Origin: Amorphus coralli DSM 19760
GTDB taxonomy: Bacteria > Pseudomonadota > Alphaproteobacteria > Rhizobiales > Amorphaceae
Length of the DNA: 64,000 nucleotides
Direction of reading: 5' to 3'
NCBI RefSeq assembly: GCF_000374525.1
Contig: NZ_KB894570.1
Location: forward strand, 496,001-560,000
The translations under genes were made by a program, and so were the position numbers. Positions 40,553 through 49,105 of the stretch are shown here, piece by piece. The notes below the pieces were generated by a model. The model had not been told where the DNA came from and made no database searches. It saw only the letters and a program-made list of their open reading frames with translations. How positions within the stretch are numbered: the first letter of the stretch is position 1; every line of letters starts with the position of its first letter.

Positions 40553-41371
40553 TCAGACGAGTTCGTCGATTTCCGACGCGGGCTGCGGGAAGAAGAAGTG
40601 ATGGCCCTGGGCAAACTGGCAGCCGGCCTCGCGCAGCCAGACGAGCTGCGCCTCGGTCTCGATGCCCTCGGCGACCGTGGCCAGCTCGAAATCCTCGGCC
40701 AGCCGCAGGATGGAGCGCACGATCTTGCGGTTCTCGTCGCGCTCGGTGAGTGCCGAGACGAACGAGCGGTCGACCTTGAGCGAATCGAACGGAAGCTCGC
40801 GGAGATGGCTGAGATTGGCGTAGCCGGTACCGAAGTCGTCGAGCGCAAAGCTTACGCCCTCGGCACGCAGGTCCTGCAACGTCCGTGAGGCGCGCGCCCA
40901 GTCGCGCAGCGGCATGCCCTCGGTAATCTCGATCTCCAGGCGCGCCGGATCGAAGCCGGTACCGCCCAAGACGGACAGGATCTTGGAGGCCAGGAAAGGG
41001 TCGTGGAACTGTGCCGGCGAAACGTTGACGGAGACCTTGATATCCGTCCAGCGCAGGGCATCGACGCAGACCCGGCGCAGGATCTGGAAGAACAGGTCGC
41101 CGATGAAGCCACCGGTCTCGGCGGCCGGGATGAAGCGGTCCGGCCCGATCAGGCCGTTCGTGTCATCGATCCAGCGCGCCAGGGCTTCCACGCCGACAAT
41201 GTCGCCGGTCGCGATGTCCACTATGGGCTGGTAGTGGGGAATCAGTTTGTCGCGACGGACCGCATCCCGAACCTGGCCGCTGAAGTCGACCGGCACCTCG
41301 CCGGGGCGCACGTGCAGCCCCTCGCCGTGCCGGACATCAGCACCGAGTTCGGTGATCTTGCTGGGATCCAT
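40553..41371 (-). CDS. EAL-domain c-di-GMP phosphodiesterase
   Basis: A 272-residue protein that is almost only an EAL domain. Catalytic residues are kept: VEALARW (Glu62), NVSPAQF, EIEITEGMPL, the DDFGTGYANLS loop, SLKVDRSFV and VAEGIET. It is therefore expected to hydrolyse c-di-GMP. The last conserved segment, FAQGHHFFFPQP, deviates slightly from the common 'QGYLFSKP'. There is no membrane or sensor part. The ATG at 41371 has a GAAGGTGG site. It is divergent from the signalling/polysaccharide operon starting at 42025 and could set local c-di-GMP for it. Confidence 0.88.
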   Translation of the reverse strand: MDPSKITELGADVRHGEGLHVRPGEVPVDFSGQVRDAVRRDKLIPHYQPIVDIATGDIVGVEALARWIDDTNGLIGPDRFIPAAETGGFIGDLFFQILRRVCVDALRWTDIKVSVNVSPAQFHDPFLASKILSVLGGTGFDPARLEIEITEGMPLRDWARASRTLQDLRAEGVSFALDDFGTGYANLSHLRELPFDSLKVDRSFVSALTERDENRKIVRSILRLAEDFELATVAEGIETEAQLVWLREAGCQFAQGHHFFFPQPASEIDELV

Positions 41372-41606
41372 ATGCGAACCACCTTCGAACGCGCCAATTC
41401 CGGCTGCCCTGACCGCGTTGCCTGACACGCGGATCGGACGGTCCGGTGCTCTCACGAGCGTTTCCCCAAGTTTTCAGGTACGGCCCGCCCACTCGCGCGA
41501 TCCAGACCGAAAGGCCAGCCGCGCGGGCGCTTGTTCAGGCGCGCCCTGCCCGGATGGGACGACTCCCAATACCAAAAAAGGGTGAACGGAAGACGTACAA
41601 ATGCAA

Positions 41607-41618
41607 ATGTGCGCACAT
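41607..41618. promoter_or_regulatory. Perfect 12-base palindrome, possible operator
   Basis: ATGTGCGCACAT is its own reverse complement and lies in the AT-richer part of the divergent region, 236 bases from the EAL start. No regulator can be assigned. Confidence 0.35.
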
Positions 41619-41640
41619 CCCCAACGATTGCAAGCGAAAC

Positions 41641-41659
41641 CCATTCCGAAACGGAGTGG
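41641..41659. promoter_or_regulatory. Inverted repeat, possible operator
   Basis: CCATTCCG (41641-41648), three A bases, then CGGAGTGG (41652-41659): seven of eight positions pair. It lies 22 bases after the palindrome at 41607, on the side of the histidine kinase operon. Confidence 0.3.
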
Positions 41660-42024
41660 TTGCTAAAAATTCTGAAGCAGACCGGCGAGACGACAGCGCA
41701 TGCGAGGCCGGGCTTCACTGAGGTATCGCAGCCGCTGGTCGATGCGCCCCCGATCCCTTTCGGCGCGGCTGCTTAGAACGGGTCGGAAAGCGTCCTCCCG
41801 CGAAGCATCGTCCAGCGCACGCGCAAGCGGAACCTGACCGCGCTGCCCTGTCGTATTGCGATGAGCGCCCGTCGATTCGTGCAGCGAACGACAGCCCCGC
41901 GACATCTCCCTCCGATAAAGCTTGGCCCGGTCGACCGGGCGGATCGACAGCAGGACCGGGGTGGACACGCCGCCGGACCTCGCGCCGAGCCCGGTCAGTG
42001 GGCCCAAGGAGTGACAAGGTTGCC

Positions 42025-44460
42025 ATGCTCGCAGTGATCGACTTGGTGGAAAGCGCGGCGGTGATCGTCCTGGCCGTGCTGTTCCTCGCCCTCCTCGGCA
42101 ATCGCCTCGAAAACCGCCCGCTGGCACGCGGCGTTGCCATTGGGCTGGCGTTCGGTGCGGTCGGTATCGTCACAATGTTCTCGCCGGTCGAACTGGCACC
42201 TGGCTTCCGCGTCGATGCGCGCAACGTGGTGGTCGCGATGGCGGTGGCTGTTGGCGGTCCGGTGGCGGGCGCGATCACGGCCGTCGCCACGTCTCTGACG
42301 CGCGCCTACTTCGGCGGCGCCGGAGCCGTCCCGGGCACCGTCAGTATTTGGCTCGTGGCCATCTTCTCGACCTTGCTGTGGCTCTGGCAGAACCACAGCA
42401 GGCAGCGGCTCTCACCGGCCGTCGTCGCGGGCTACGCCGCCATCGCCGCCGCGGTGCCACTGATCAGCGTCCATTTCCTGACGCCCACCGCGAGCCCCGA
42501 TCTGGCCCGCGCCATCCTCACCTACATCATGCCAACCAACTTCTTCGGCACCTTGTTTGCAGGCGCGCTGATCCTCGGAGAAATGCAACGGCGCTGGGCC
42601 GTTTCCGCACTGAAGGAGAGCCAGGCACAGCTGCAGACCATCGCCAACAACGCGCCCGGAGTCCTGTTTCAGCTCACTCTCGGGCGGTCGGGTTACGGTC
42701 GCTTCAAGTATGTGTCCGGCAGTTCCCGGCGTATTCTCGGCGTGGAGCCCGATGAGCTGACCGGCAACCCGGAAGCCATTCTGAGCATGATGTCGGCGGA
42801 GGACGTCGACACGGTGAACCAGCTCCTCCAGGAAACCGCGCGAACCGGCGAACCCTGGTCGATCGAGGCCCAGTTCCAACGGTCGGACGGACGGCACCTC
42901 TGGATGCTCGCCTCCGCCGAACCCCGCACCGATTCCGACGGGCGGCTTGTGTGGGACGGGTCTCTCTTCGACATCAGCGAGCGCAGGCAGAGCGAGCAGA
43001 TGAAGACGGAGTTCATCTCAACTGTCAGCCATGAATTGCGCACGCCATTGACCTCAATCCGCGGATCGCTCGGCTTGATCTCATCCGGGGCTGCGGGCGT
43101 GCTTCCGGCCAAGGCGGAGCGGCTGATTGCGATTGCACACTCCAACAGCGAGCGGCTCGTTCGGCTGATCAACGACATTCTGGACATCGAGAAGATCGAA
43201 TCCGGGCGAATGGTCTTCGACATTCGCCCACATGAGCTCGCGCCGGTCATCGCCCAGGCCATCGAGGCGAGCCGCAGCTACATGGTCGAACGGCAGGTCA
43301 CCATCGAATTCGATGACGCGGCCCCCGGCGCAGTTGCAGCGGTCGATCCCGACCGGGTCAATCAGGTCATGCTCAACCTGCTGTCCAACGCCATCAAGCA
43401 CGCCCCTCAGGCCAGCACTGTCTCGGTGGACCTGTTGCGAACCCAGGCCGGGGTGCGACTGTCGGTGCGCGACCGCGGACCGGGCATTCCGCTGGAGTTT
43501 CGAGACCGGATCTTCGGCCGGTTCGAGCAGGCCGACAGCACGGATGCGCGGTCGAAAGGCGGAACGGGTCTTGGGCTCAGCATCGTCAAGGCGATCGTTG
43601 GCCGGCTCGGAGGTACGGTCGGCTTTGAAACCGAGCTGGGCGCAGGAACCGTCTTTCACGTCGATCTTCCCGAGATCCGATCGGAACCGGCCGGCCTGAA
43701 CCCATTCGCCGGAGGCGACGAAGCCGACGTCGCACCACGCGTCCTCATCTGCGAAGACGAGCCGGACATCGCCCAGCTGATCGCCATGACCCTCGCCGAT
43801 GAGGGGCTGCAATCCGACATCGCTTTGGACGTCGACACGGCCAGAGCCATGCTTGCGAAGACGGCCTACACCGCGATGACCCTGGACATCCGTCTGGCGG
43901 GCGAATCCGGTCTCGCGCTGATGCGCGAAGTGCGCAAGACGGAGGCCGGAGCGCACCTTCCCGTGATCATCGTCTCGGCCCATCTCGACGATGCGAAAAC
44001 CAGCCTCAACGGCTCTGCCCTCGGTGTCGTCGACTGGATCGAGAAACCCGTCGAGGCTGACCGGCTGAAAGCGGTGCTGGCAAACCTTCGCAAGGGAACC
44101 TTCGCCCGCGCTCCCTCTGTTCTGCACGTGGAGGACGACGAGGATGTCCTCGATGTCGTCGCCACCGCCCTCGGCCCTGACCTTGACGTGACCCCCGCGC
44201 GGACCGCTCGCGAAGCGCGCCGTCTTCTCGCAACGCGCCACTACGACATCGTCATTCTCGACCTCGACCTGCCGGACGGAGCTGGGCAGAACCTTCTGGA
44301 GTCAGTCCCGAGCAAGGCTGCCGTGGTCATCTTCTCCGCCTATGACATCGAGCAACAGCTAGCGGCGCGTGTCCGAGCCGCGATGACCAAGACCCGGTCA
44401 TCCGAGCTGGCCATCGCCGAACTTGTGAGAACGCTGGTCCTACCGGCCACTGGTGAGTAA
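42025..44460 (+). CDS. Membrane hybrid histidine kinase with 5TMR_LYT-like sensor and two receivers
   Basis: An 811-residue inner-membrane kinase. Residues 1-190 hold five or six helices of the LytS-type 5TM region (DARNVVVAMAVAVGGPVAGA ... TRAYFGGAGAVPG). A PAS domain (about 200-320) leads to HisKA with His336 in STVSHELRTPLTS. The ATPase has N and G boxes NLLSNAIKH, DRGPGIP and GTGLGLSI. Two receivers follow: Asp621 in LDIRLAGESG with Lys674, and Asp746 in ILDLDLPDG. The ATG at 42025 follows AAGGAGTGACAAGG. It leads an eight-gene operon; the receivers probably feed the Hpt protein encoded downstream. Confidence 0.87.
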   Translation: MLAVIDLVESAAVIVLAVLFLALLGNRLENRPLARGVAIGLAFGAVGIVTMFSPVELAPGFRVDARNVVVAMAVAVGGPVAGAITAVATSLTRAYFGGAGAVPGTVSIWLVAIFSTLLWLWQNHSRQRLSPAVVAGYAAIAAAVPLISVHFLTPTASPDLARAILTYIMPTNFFGTLFAGALILGEMQRRWAVSALKESQAQLQTIANNAPGVLFQLTLGRSGYGRFKYVSGSSRRILGVEPDELTGNPEAILSMMSAEDVDTVNQLLQETARTGEPWSIEAQFQRSDGRHLWMLASAEPRTDSDGRLVWDGSLFDISERRQSEQMKTEFISTVSHELRTPLTSIRGSLGLISSGAAGVLPAKAERLIAIAHSNSERLVRLINDILDIEKIESGRMVFDIRPHELAPVIAQAIEASRSYMVERQVTIEFDDAAPGAVAAVDPDRVNQVMLNLLSNAIKHAPQASTVSVDLLRTQAGVRLSVRDRGPGIPLEFRDRIFGRFEQADSTDARSKGGTGLGLSIVKAIVGRLGGTVGFETELGAGTVFHVDLPEIRSEPAGLNPFAGGDEADVAPRVLICEDEPDIAQLIAMTLADEGLQSDIALDVDTARAMLAKTAYTAMTLDIRLAGESGLALMREVRKTEAGAHLPVIIVSAHLDDAKTSLNGSALGVVDWIEKPVEADRLKAVLANLRKGTFARAPSVLHVEDDEDVLDVVATALGPDLDVTPARTAREARRLLATRHYDIVILDLDLPDGAGQNLLESVPSKAAVVIFSAYDIEQQLAARVRAAMTKTRSSELAIAELVRTLVLPATGE

Positions 44461-44496
44461 GGCCCCCGAGCGGGCGCCGCAGGAGTAGCACCGAGA

Positions 44497-44868
44497 ATGG
44501 CCCCCTATCGCGTCCTCTACATCGACGACGATCCCGACATCCGGGAAGTGGCCCAGATGTCGCTCGAACTCGATCCGCAGTTCGACGTGCGCGCCGGTGT
44601 CTCCGGCCGGGACGGTCTGGCGATTGCCGCCGAATGGAAGCCGCACCTCATTCTTCTGGACGTGATGATGCCTGAAATGGATGGGCCGGAGACGCTGCGG
44701 CGACTGAAGGCGACCCCTGCCCTGAACGACGTCCCGGTCGTGTTCATCACCGCCCGGGCCCAGACGCACGAGGTGAGCGGCCTGCTGGAGCTGGGCGCTC
44801 ACGGCTTCATCGCCAAGCCCTTCGATCCGCTGACACTTGCCCAACTCGCTCGTGGCTACCTGGAGTGA
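44497..44868 (+). CDS. Single-domain response regulator (CheY-like)
   Basis: A 123-residue lone receiver. The acidic pocket is YIDDDPD, the phosphorylated Asp55 is in LILLDVMMPEMDG, Thr85 is in VFITARA and Lys107 is in FIAKPFDP. There is no output domain, so it probably relays phosphate or acts by protein contact. It lies 36 bases after the hybrid kinase and 46 before the Hpt gene, completing a phosphorelay set. Confidence 0.92.
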   Translation: MAPYRVLYIDDDPDIREVAQMSLELDPQFDVRAGVSGRDGLAIAAEWKPHLILLDVMMPEMDGPETLRRLKATPALNDVPVVFITARAQTHEVSGLLELGAHGFIAKPFDPLTLAQLARGYLE

Positions 44869-44914
44869 ACGAGGCGCCCGTCGCCTGCGAAGCAGCCAAC
44901 AACGGGATCCGGCC

Positions 44915-45250
44915 GTGAACCAGACCGCCTATCTCAATCGCATCGCGGAGGTGCGGCGCCGCTTCCTGCTGCGCCTGGACGAGCCGATGGCCGCACTCAA
45001 CGAGGCGCTGTCTCTTCCCCGCGGGAAGGACTCCATGACGCGCATGCGCGGCATCCTGCATGAATGGGCCGGAACGGCGCCTACACTCGGTCTCGAGACG
45101 TTCGGTGCGGAAGCGCGAGATCTCGAAAGCGTGATCGCCGACGCACTGGCTTCGGGCCGCCCCCTCAGCGACACGGAGGTCGAGCAGCTCAGGGCCGGCT
45201 TCGCAAGGCTCGCTGCCCATGCCGACCAAGCCAGGGAAATGAACCGGTGA
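44915..45250 (+). CDS. Histidine phosphotransfer (Hpt) domain protein
   Basis: A 111-residue all-helical protein. The segment ILHEWAGTAPTLGLETFG matches the Hpt motif H-x-x-x-G with the phospho-His at 49; the usual Lys after it is Ala. Helix layout and length fit a single Hpt domain. The GTG at 44915 follows AACGGGATCC with a weak site; no better start is present. Its stop overlaps the GTG of the BcsB-like gene by four bases, tying phosphotransfer and polysaccharide genes translationally. It could shuttle phosphate between the hybrid kinase and the two response regulators. Confidence 0.72.
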   Translation: MNQTAYLNRIAEVRRRFLLRLDEPMAALNEALSLPRGKDSMTRMRGILHEWAGTAPTLGLETFGAEARDLESVIADALASGRPLSDTEVEQLRAGFARLAAHADQAREMNR

Positions 45251-47208
45251 CATCGCTCCGCAAGATCCTGCTGCTCGTCCTCGCTTCGAGCTGCCTGGCA
45301 ATACCAGTGTCGGCGCAGGAGCAGACTGGCATGGCCGTGTCTCGCGCCGATGCTAGCTTTGGCACGGTGCGGCGCGAGATCTCGATCGACGAGCTTGGCT
45401 TCCGGCGAGGGCTGGAGTTCACCGGATTCGGCGGCAGCCAGACGCTCTATTTCCCCATTCCCGAGACCGGTCTGCTATCGGCCACGCTGAAGCTGCGGTT
45501 GCGCTCCGGCAGCGCGTTCCGGAGCCGCCGGAGCGTCCAGATTCGCATCGCCGACAGCATCGCCACCACCCGCGCGCTCTCCCAGCAGGACGAGGAGATG
45601 GCGATCGAACTTGCCGTCGACCTGACGACCGTGGAAGGCCGCTTCCTTGAAGTGACGATCGCCTACTCCGGCGCCGTCACCGAGGACCGGTGTCTGGATG
45701 AGCGCGTGTCCGGCGACTTTGTCGCTGTCCTGCCCGACAGCGGCCTCTCCCTGGAGTTGGCCCCCGCGGCGATCGCGGACGTGCGCAGCGTCCTGGCGCT
45801 GATGCCGCAGGACGTGACGATCCTGGCGCCCGGCGAGGCCCTCACCGAGACCGAGAGCGCGGCGATCCTGCGCATCGCGTCCATGCTTCTCGCCCGCAAC
45901 GCCTCCGTCTCCTACGCGACCTACGAGCGCGGCGGGCTGGAGGAGGTCTCCCCCGGCCGGGACTGGGCGGAGGGGCGCATCATCGTGGCAACGGGCGTCG
46001 ATGCGCCTGCTAACCCGGAGGATGGGACCAGCACCGTTTCGGTATTCGACACCGCCGACGGCCCTGCCCTTCTGGTGGACGGGTCCGACCCTGCCCCCGG
46101 CGCGGCCTTCCTCGCCTCGCGCTGGGAGGCGCTGGCATCGGCCTCCCGCCTCTCGGTGGAGACGGTGACCGAAAGCCGACCGGAGGGGACCGATCTGAGC
46201 TTTGCAGATCTCGGCATGAACCTGGCAACCCAGTCGCTGGTGGATCGGGCGGTGTTCGACGTGGGCTTCAAGGCCACCAACCTGCCCGCCGGGATGCAGC
46301 CGGCGCGTCTCGATCTCGACCTCGCCATCGGCGACGATTTCGAGGAGACCAACGCCACCATTGCGGCGTTCATGAATGGTAGCCTCCTTGCCACGACGGT
46401 GACGCCGGGCGCGGTCCCCGCCACTCTGTCTGCGACGATTCCGACCGGCCTCTTCCATCAGGCCAACTCGATCCGTGTCGTGGTGCAGCGGCAACCGCTG
46501 ACCGGCGACTGTGCCAACCCTCCGCAGAGCTTCCCGGTCCTGCTGTTGCCCTCCAGCAGCCTGTCCCTGCGCGAAGGCAACGCCCGGCCGCGGGACTTTT
46601 TCGAGCTTACCTCCGCCTTCGGCAACGGCGTGACCATCTTCCTCGCGCGCGAAACCGATGACCGCACCGTTCTGTGGCCCGGTCTTGCCCGCATCGTCGC
46701 CGACCTCGTCCCGCCCGCAGCCGCGGTGGATGTCCGGTTCGGCCTTCCTGCGGAGAACGAGACACAGCCCTTCATTCTGGTCTCTCCGACACTTCCGGAG
46801 GCGATCAGCGCGCCTGTCCGTCTAGACGCTGGTCGCATCCTCGTCACCGGCCCCGGCGACACAACGCTCCTGGACGCCGACGGGCTGACCCGGCAGGGCC
46901 TCGCGGAGATCGTCCATACCTCCGAGACGACCGGCCTGTGGATCCACCCCGGCAGCGACGGCCTTGCCGCCGGACCGGGCACGGCTGGGCTCGATCGCGG
47001 CAACGTTGCCTTCCTTGAACAGGGAGCGGTGACCTTTGCCTTCTCTACCGAGCGCGACCGTCTCGTCGAGGTGATCTATCCGGAGCGGACGTCCTACCTG
47101 GCGCTGGCACGCCAGTACCGGCCCTGGCTGATCGGCGCCGGCTGGCTGATCCTGACGGTCGTCTTCGTTCTCGGCCTATCGCGCTACTACCGCCGCCGGT
47201 CCGGCTGA
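45247..47208 (+). CDS. BcsB-like periplasmic polysaccharide synthase subunit
   Basis: A 653-residue exported protein resembling cellulose synthase subunit B. The signal peptide is ILLLVLASSCLAIPVSA with likely cleavage before QEQ. Beta-rich carbohydrate-binding-like modules follow (SQTLYFPIPETGLLSATLKL; SGAVTEDRCLDERVSGDFVA). One C-terminal helix (PWLIGAGWLILTVVFVLGLS) with a basic tail anchors it in the inner membrane, as BcsB is. Such subunits guide the polymer out of the synthase. The GTG at 45247 overlaps the Hpt stop by four bases. Similarity is at the fold and layout level, so the polymer need not be cellulose. Confidence 0.75.
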   Translation: MTSLRKILLLVLASSCLAIPVSAQEQTGMAVSRADASFGTVRREISIDELGFRRGLEFTGFGGSQTLYFPIPETGLLSATLKLRLRSGSAFRSRRSVQIRIADSIATTRALSQQDEEMAIELAVDLTTVEGRFLEVTIAYSGAVTEDRCLDERVSGDFVAVLPDSGLSLELAPAAIADVRSVLALMPQDVTILAPGEALTETESAAILRIASMLLARNASVSYATYERGGLEEVSPGRDWAEGRIIVATGVDAPANPEDGTSTVSVFDTADGPALLVDGSDPAPGAAFLASRWEALASASRLSVETVTESRPEGTDLSFADLGMNLATQSLVDRAVFDVGFKATNLPAGMQPARLDLDLAIGDDFEETNATIAAFMNGSLLATTVTPGAVPATLSATIPTGLFHQANSIRVVVQRQPLTGDCANPPQSFPVLLLPSSSLSLREGNARPRDFFELTSAFGNGVTIFLARETDDRTVLWPGLARIVADLVPPAAAVDVRFGLPAENETQPFILVSPTLPEAISAPVRLDAGRILVTGPGDTTLLDADGLTRQGLAEIVHTSETTGLWIHPGSDGLAAGPGTAGLDRGNVAFLEQGAVTFAFSTERDRLVEVIYPERTSYLALARQYRPWLIGAGWLILTVVFVLGLSRYYRRRSG

Positions 47209-47212
47209 GGTC

Positions 47213-49105
47213 ATGGCTCTCTCGTCCACCGACATCGCCACCGGCGACCTGCTGGTCGAGCGCCGGCTGATCTCCCTCGTCCAGCTTGACGAGGCGAAGG
47301 AGCTGGCGGTGGCCTGGAACGTGCGGCTGGGGGACGTGCTGCTTGCCCGGTCCTGGCTGAAGCCACGGCAGTTCTACGAGACGCTGGCGGGCAATTTCGA
47401 CCTTCCGTTCGTGGACCTGCTCAAGCAGCCGCCCGACGAGACGCTCATGGAGGAGAGCGATGCTGAGACCTTCGCGCGCCACCTCATCGTGCCGTGGATG
47501 CGACGCAATGGACGGCTCGTTGTCGCCACCGCCGACCCCGGACCCGACGCGATCCTGTTCGCGCGCCGGCGTTGGGGGGGCGCATTCGATCTGGTGGTGA
47601 CGTCGAAGTTCGACATCATCTGGTCGCTGCAAAGCCGCTTCCGCGAGCAGCAGTCCCACGACGCCGTCTACCAGCTGGCCGAGATCGACCCGGACATGTC
47701 GGCGCAGCGGGTGGTGACCGTTGCCCAGCTGATCGCGATCTATGCCTGTCTCAGCCTGGTGGCCGTTGGACTTGCTTTCGCACCAATTGCCACGCTGATC
47801 GGCATCAACCTCGTGATGACGCTCTTCTACTTGGGCAACTTCGCCTTCAAGGCGCTGCTCGTGTGGGCTGGAGGGGTAGGCCAGGCGCGTTCCACTCAGG
47901 CGCTGGAGGCCGAGGCAAGACTGCTGCACGATCGGGAATTGCCGACTTACACGATCCTCGTGCCGATGTTCCGCGAACCGGAGGTCTTGCCGATCCTCGC
48001 CAATGCGCTGCGCCGGCTCGACTATCCCCTCGCCAAGCTCGACATCAAGCTGGTGCTGGAAGAAGGCGACCACGAGACGATCGACGCGGCGAAGGCGCTC
48101 GCACTTGAGGGAATCTTCGAGATCATTCGCGTCCCGGCCTCGCAGCCGCAGACCAAGCCGAAGGCGTGCAACTACGCCCTGAAGTTTGCCCGGGGCGAGT
48201 TCCTGGTCATCTACGACGCGGAAGACAAGCCCGAGCCGGATCAGTTGAAGAAGGTCGTGGCCGCCTTCCGCAGCTCGCCTGACAACACCGCCTGCATCCA
48301 GTGTCGCCTGAACTACTACAACGCGCGCGAGAACTGGCTGACGCGGATGTTCACGCTCGATTACTCGCTGTGGTTCGACATGATGCTGCCCGGCCTGGAA
48401 CGGCTCAAGGTGCCGATTCCGCTGGGCGGCACCTCCAATCATTTCCGCATCGACGTGCTGCGCGAGCTGCACGCCTGGGACCCGTTCAATGTCACCGAAG
48501 ATGCCGACCTCGGCATTCGCATGACCCAGAAGGGCTACAGGGTCGGCGTCATCGATTCCACGACGTTCGAGGAGGCCAACTGCGCCACCGGCAACTGGAT
48601 CCGGCAACGCTCGCGCTGGATCAAGGGCTACATGCAGACCTTCCTGGTCCATACGCGCCGCCCGGTGCACCTGGTGCGCTCCATCGGTGTCCTCGGCGTC
48701 ATCGGCTTCCTGTTCTTCATTGGCGGAACGATGCTGTCGGGCCTGCTGAACCCGCTGTTCTGGCTGATCTTCGTGGCCTGGCTGGTGACCAGCACCAGCG
48801 GCTTCGACATCCTGTTCCCGCCGCTCCTGCTCTATTTCGCATTGTTCAACCTGTTGGCCGGAAACGGGCTGTTCATCTATCTGACCATGGTGGCGCCGTT
48901 CCGCCGGGGCTGGCTGGAACTGGTCCCCTACGGCCTATCCGTCTTTTGGTACTGGATGCTGACCTCGGTGGCCGCCTACAAGGCGCTCTGGCAGCTGATC
49001 TCGAATCCGTTCTATTGGGAGAAGACCCAGCACGGAATTTCCAAGCACACCGCCATCGAGCTCGCCAAGGCGAAGGCGGAGAGCGCGGCGGAGCAAGGCG
49101 CATGA
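47213..49105 (+). CDS. Processive family 2 glycosyltransferase with N-terminal GspE_N/MshEN domain
   Basis: A 630-residue polysaccharide synthase. Residues about 8-150 are a GspE_N-type domain: two MshEN-like repeats (GDLLVERRLISLVQLDEA; RLGDVLLARSWLKPRQFYET) and IVPWMRRNGRLVVATADP. Some MshEN domains bind c-di-GMP, but the first repeat here lacks the R-L-G and both lack the central Gly. Two helices precede the GT2 domain: LEEGDHET, DAEDKPEPD (Asp335), TEDADLG (Asp430) and QRSRW at 465-469, the processive-synthase signature. Several C-terminal helices form the channel. It starts four bases after the BcsB-like stop. Confidence 0.88.
   Translation: MALSSTDIATGDLLVERRLISLVQLDEAKELAVAWNVRLGDVLLARSWLKPRQFYETLAGNFDLPFVDLLKQPPDETLMEESDAETFARHLIVPWMRRNGRLVVATADPGPDAILFARRRWGGAFDLVVTSKFDIIWSLQSRFREQQSHDAVYQLAEIDPDMSAQRVVTVAQLIAIYACLSLVAVGLAFAPIATLIGINLVMTLFYLGNFAFKALLVWAGGVGQARSTQALEAEARLLHDRELPTYTILVPMFREPEVLPILANALRRLDYPLAKLDIKLVLEEGDHETIDAAKALALEGIFEIIRVPASQPQTKPKACNYALKFARGEFLVIYDAEDKPEPDQLKKVVAAFRSSPDNTACIQCRLNYYNARENWLTRMFTLDYSLWFDMMLPGLERLKVPIPLGGTSNHFRIDVLRELHAWDPFNVTEDADLGIRMTQKGYRVGVIDSTTFEEANCATGNWIRQRSRWIKGYMQTFLVHTRRPVHLVRSIGVLGVIGFLFFIGGTMLSGLLNPLFWLIFVAWLVTSTSGFDILFPPLLLYFALFNLLAGNGLFIYLTMVAPFRRGWLELVPYGLSVFWYWMLTSVAAYKALWQLISNPFYWEKTQHGISKHTAIELAKAKAESAAEQGA

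Larger units (their letters stand above)
41372..42024. other. Divergent region between the EAL gene and the signalling/polysaccharide operon
   Basis: A 653-base region without a credible gene; short open frames here have poor codon use and no ribosome sites. It includes a perfect 12-base palindrome ATGTGCGCACAT (41607-41618) and an inverted repeat CCATTCCG/CGGAGTGG (41641-41659, 7 of 8). It is AT-richer near 41580-41680 than its surroundings, which fits promoters for both directions. Confidence 0.6.

Noticed and set aside
41452-41718. An 88-codon minus-strand open frame in the region before the hybrid kinase.
   Set aside because: No ribosome site, mixed composition and no family resemblance; the region looks regulatory.
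47045-48670. A minus-strand open frame opposite the BcsB-like and GT2 genes.
   Set aside because: Composition (His/Gln/Arg-rich) is that of an antisense shadow; the plus-strand genes have clear motifs and coupled starts.
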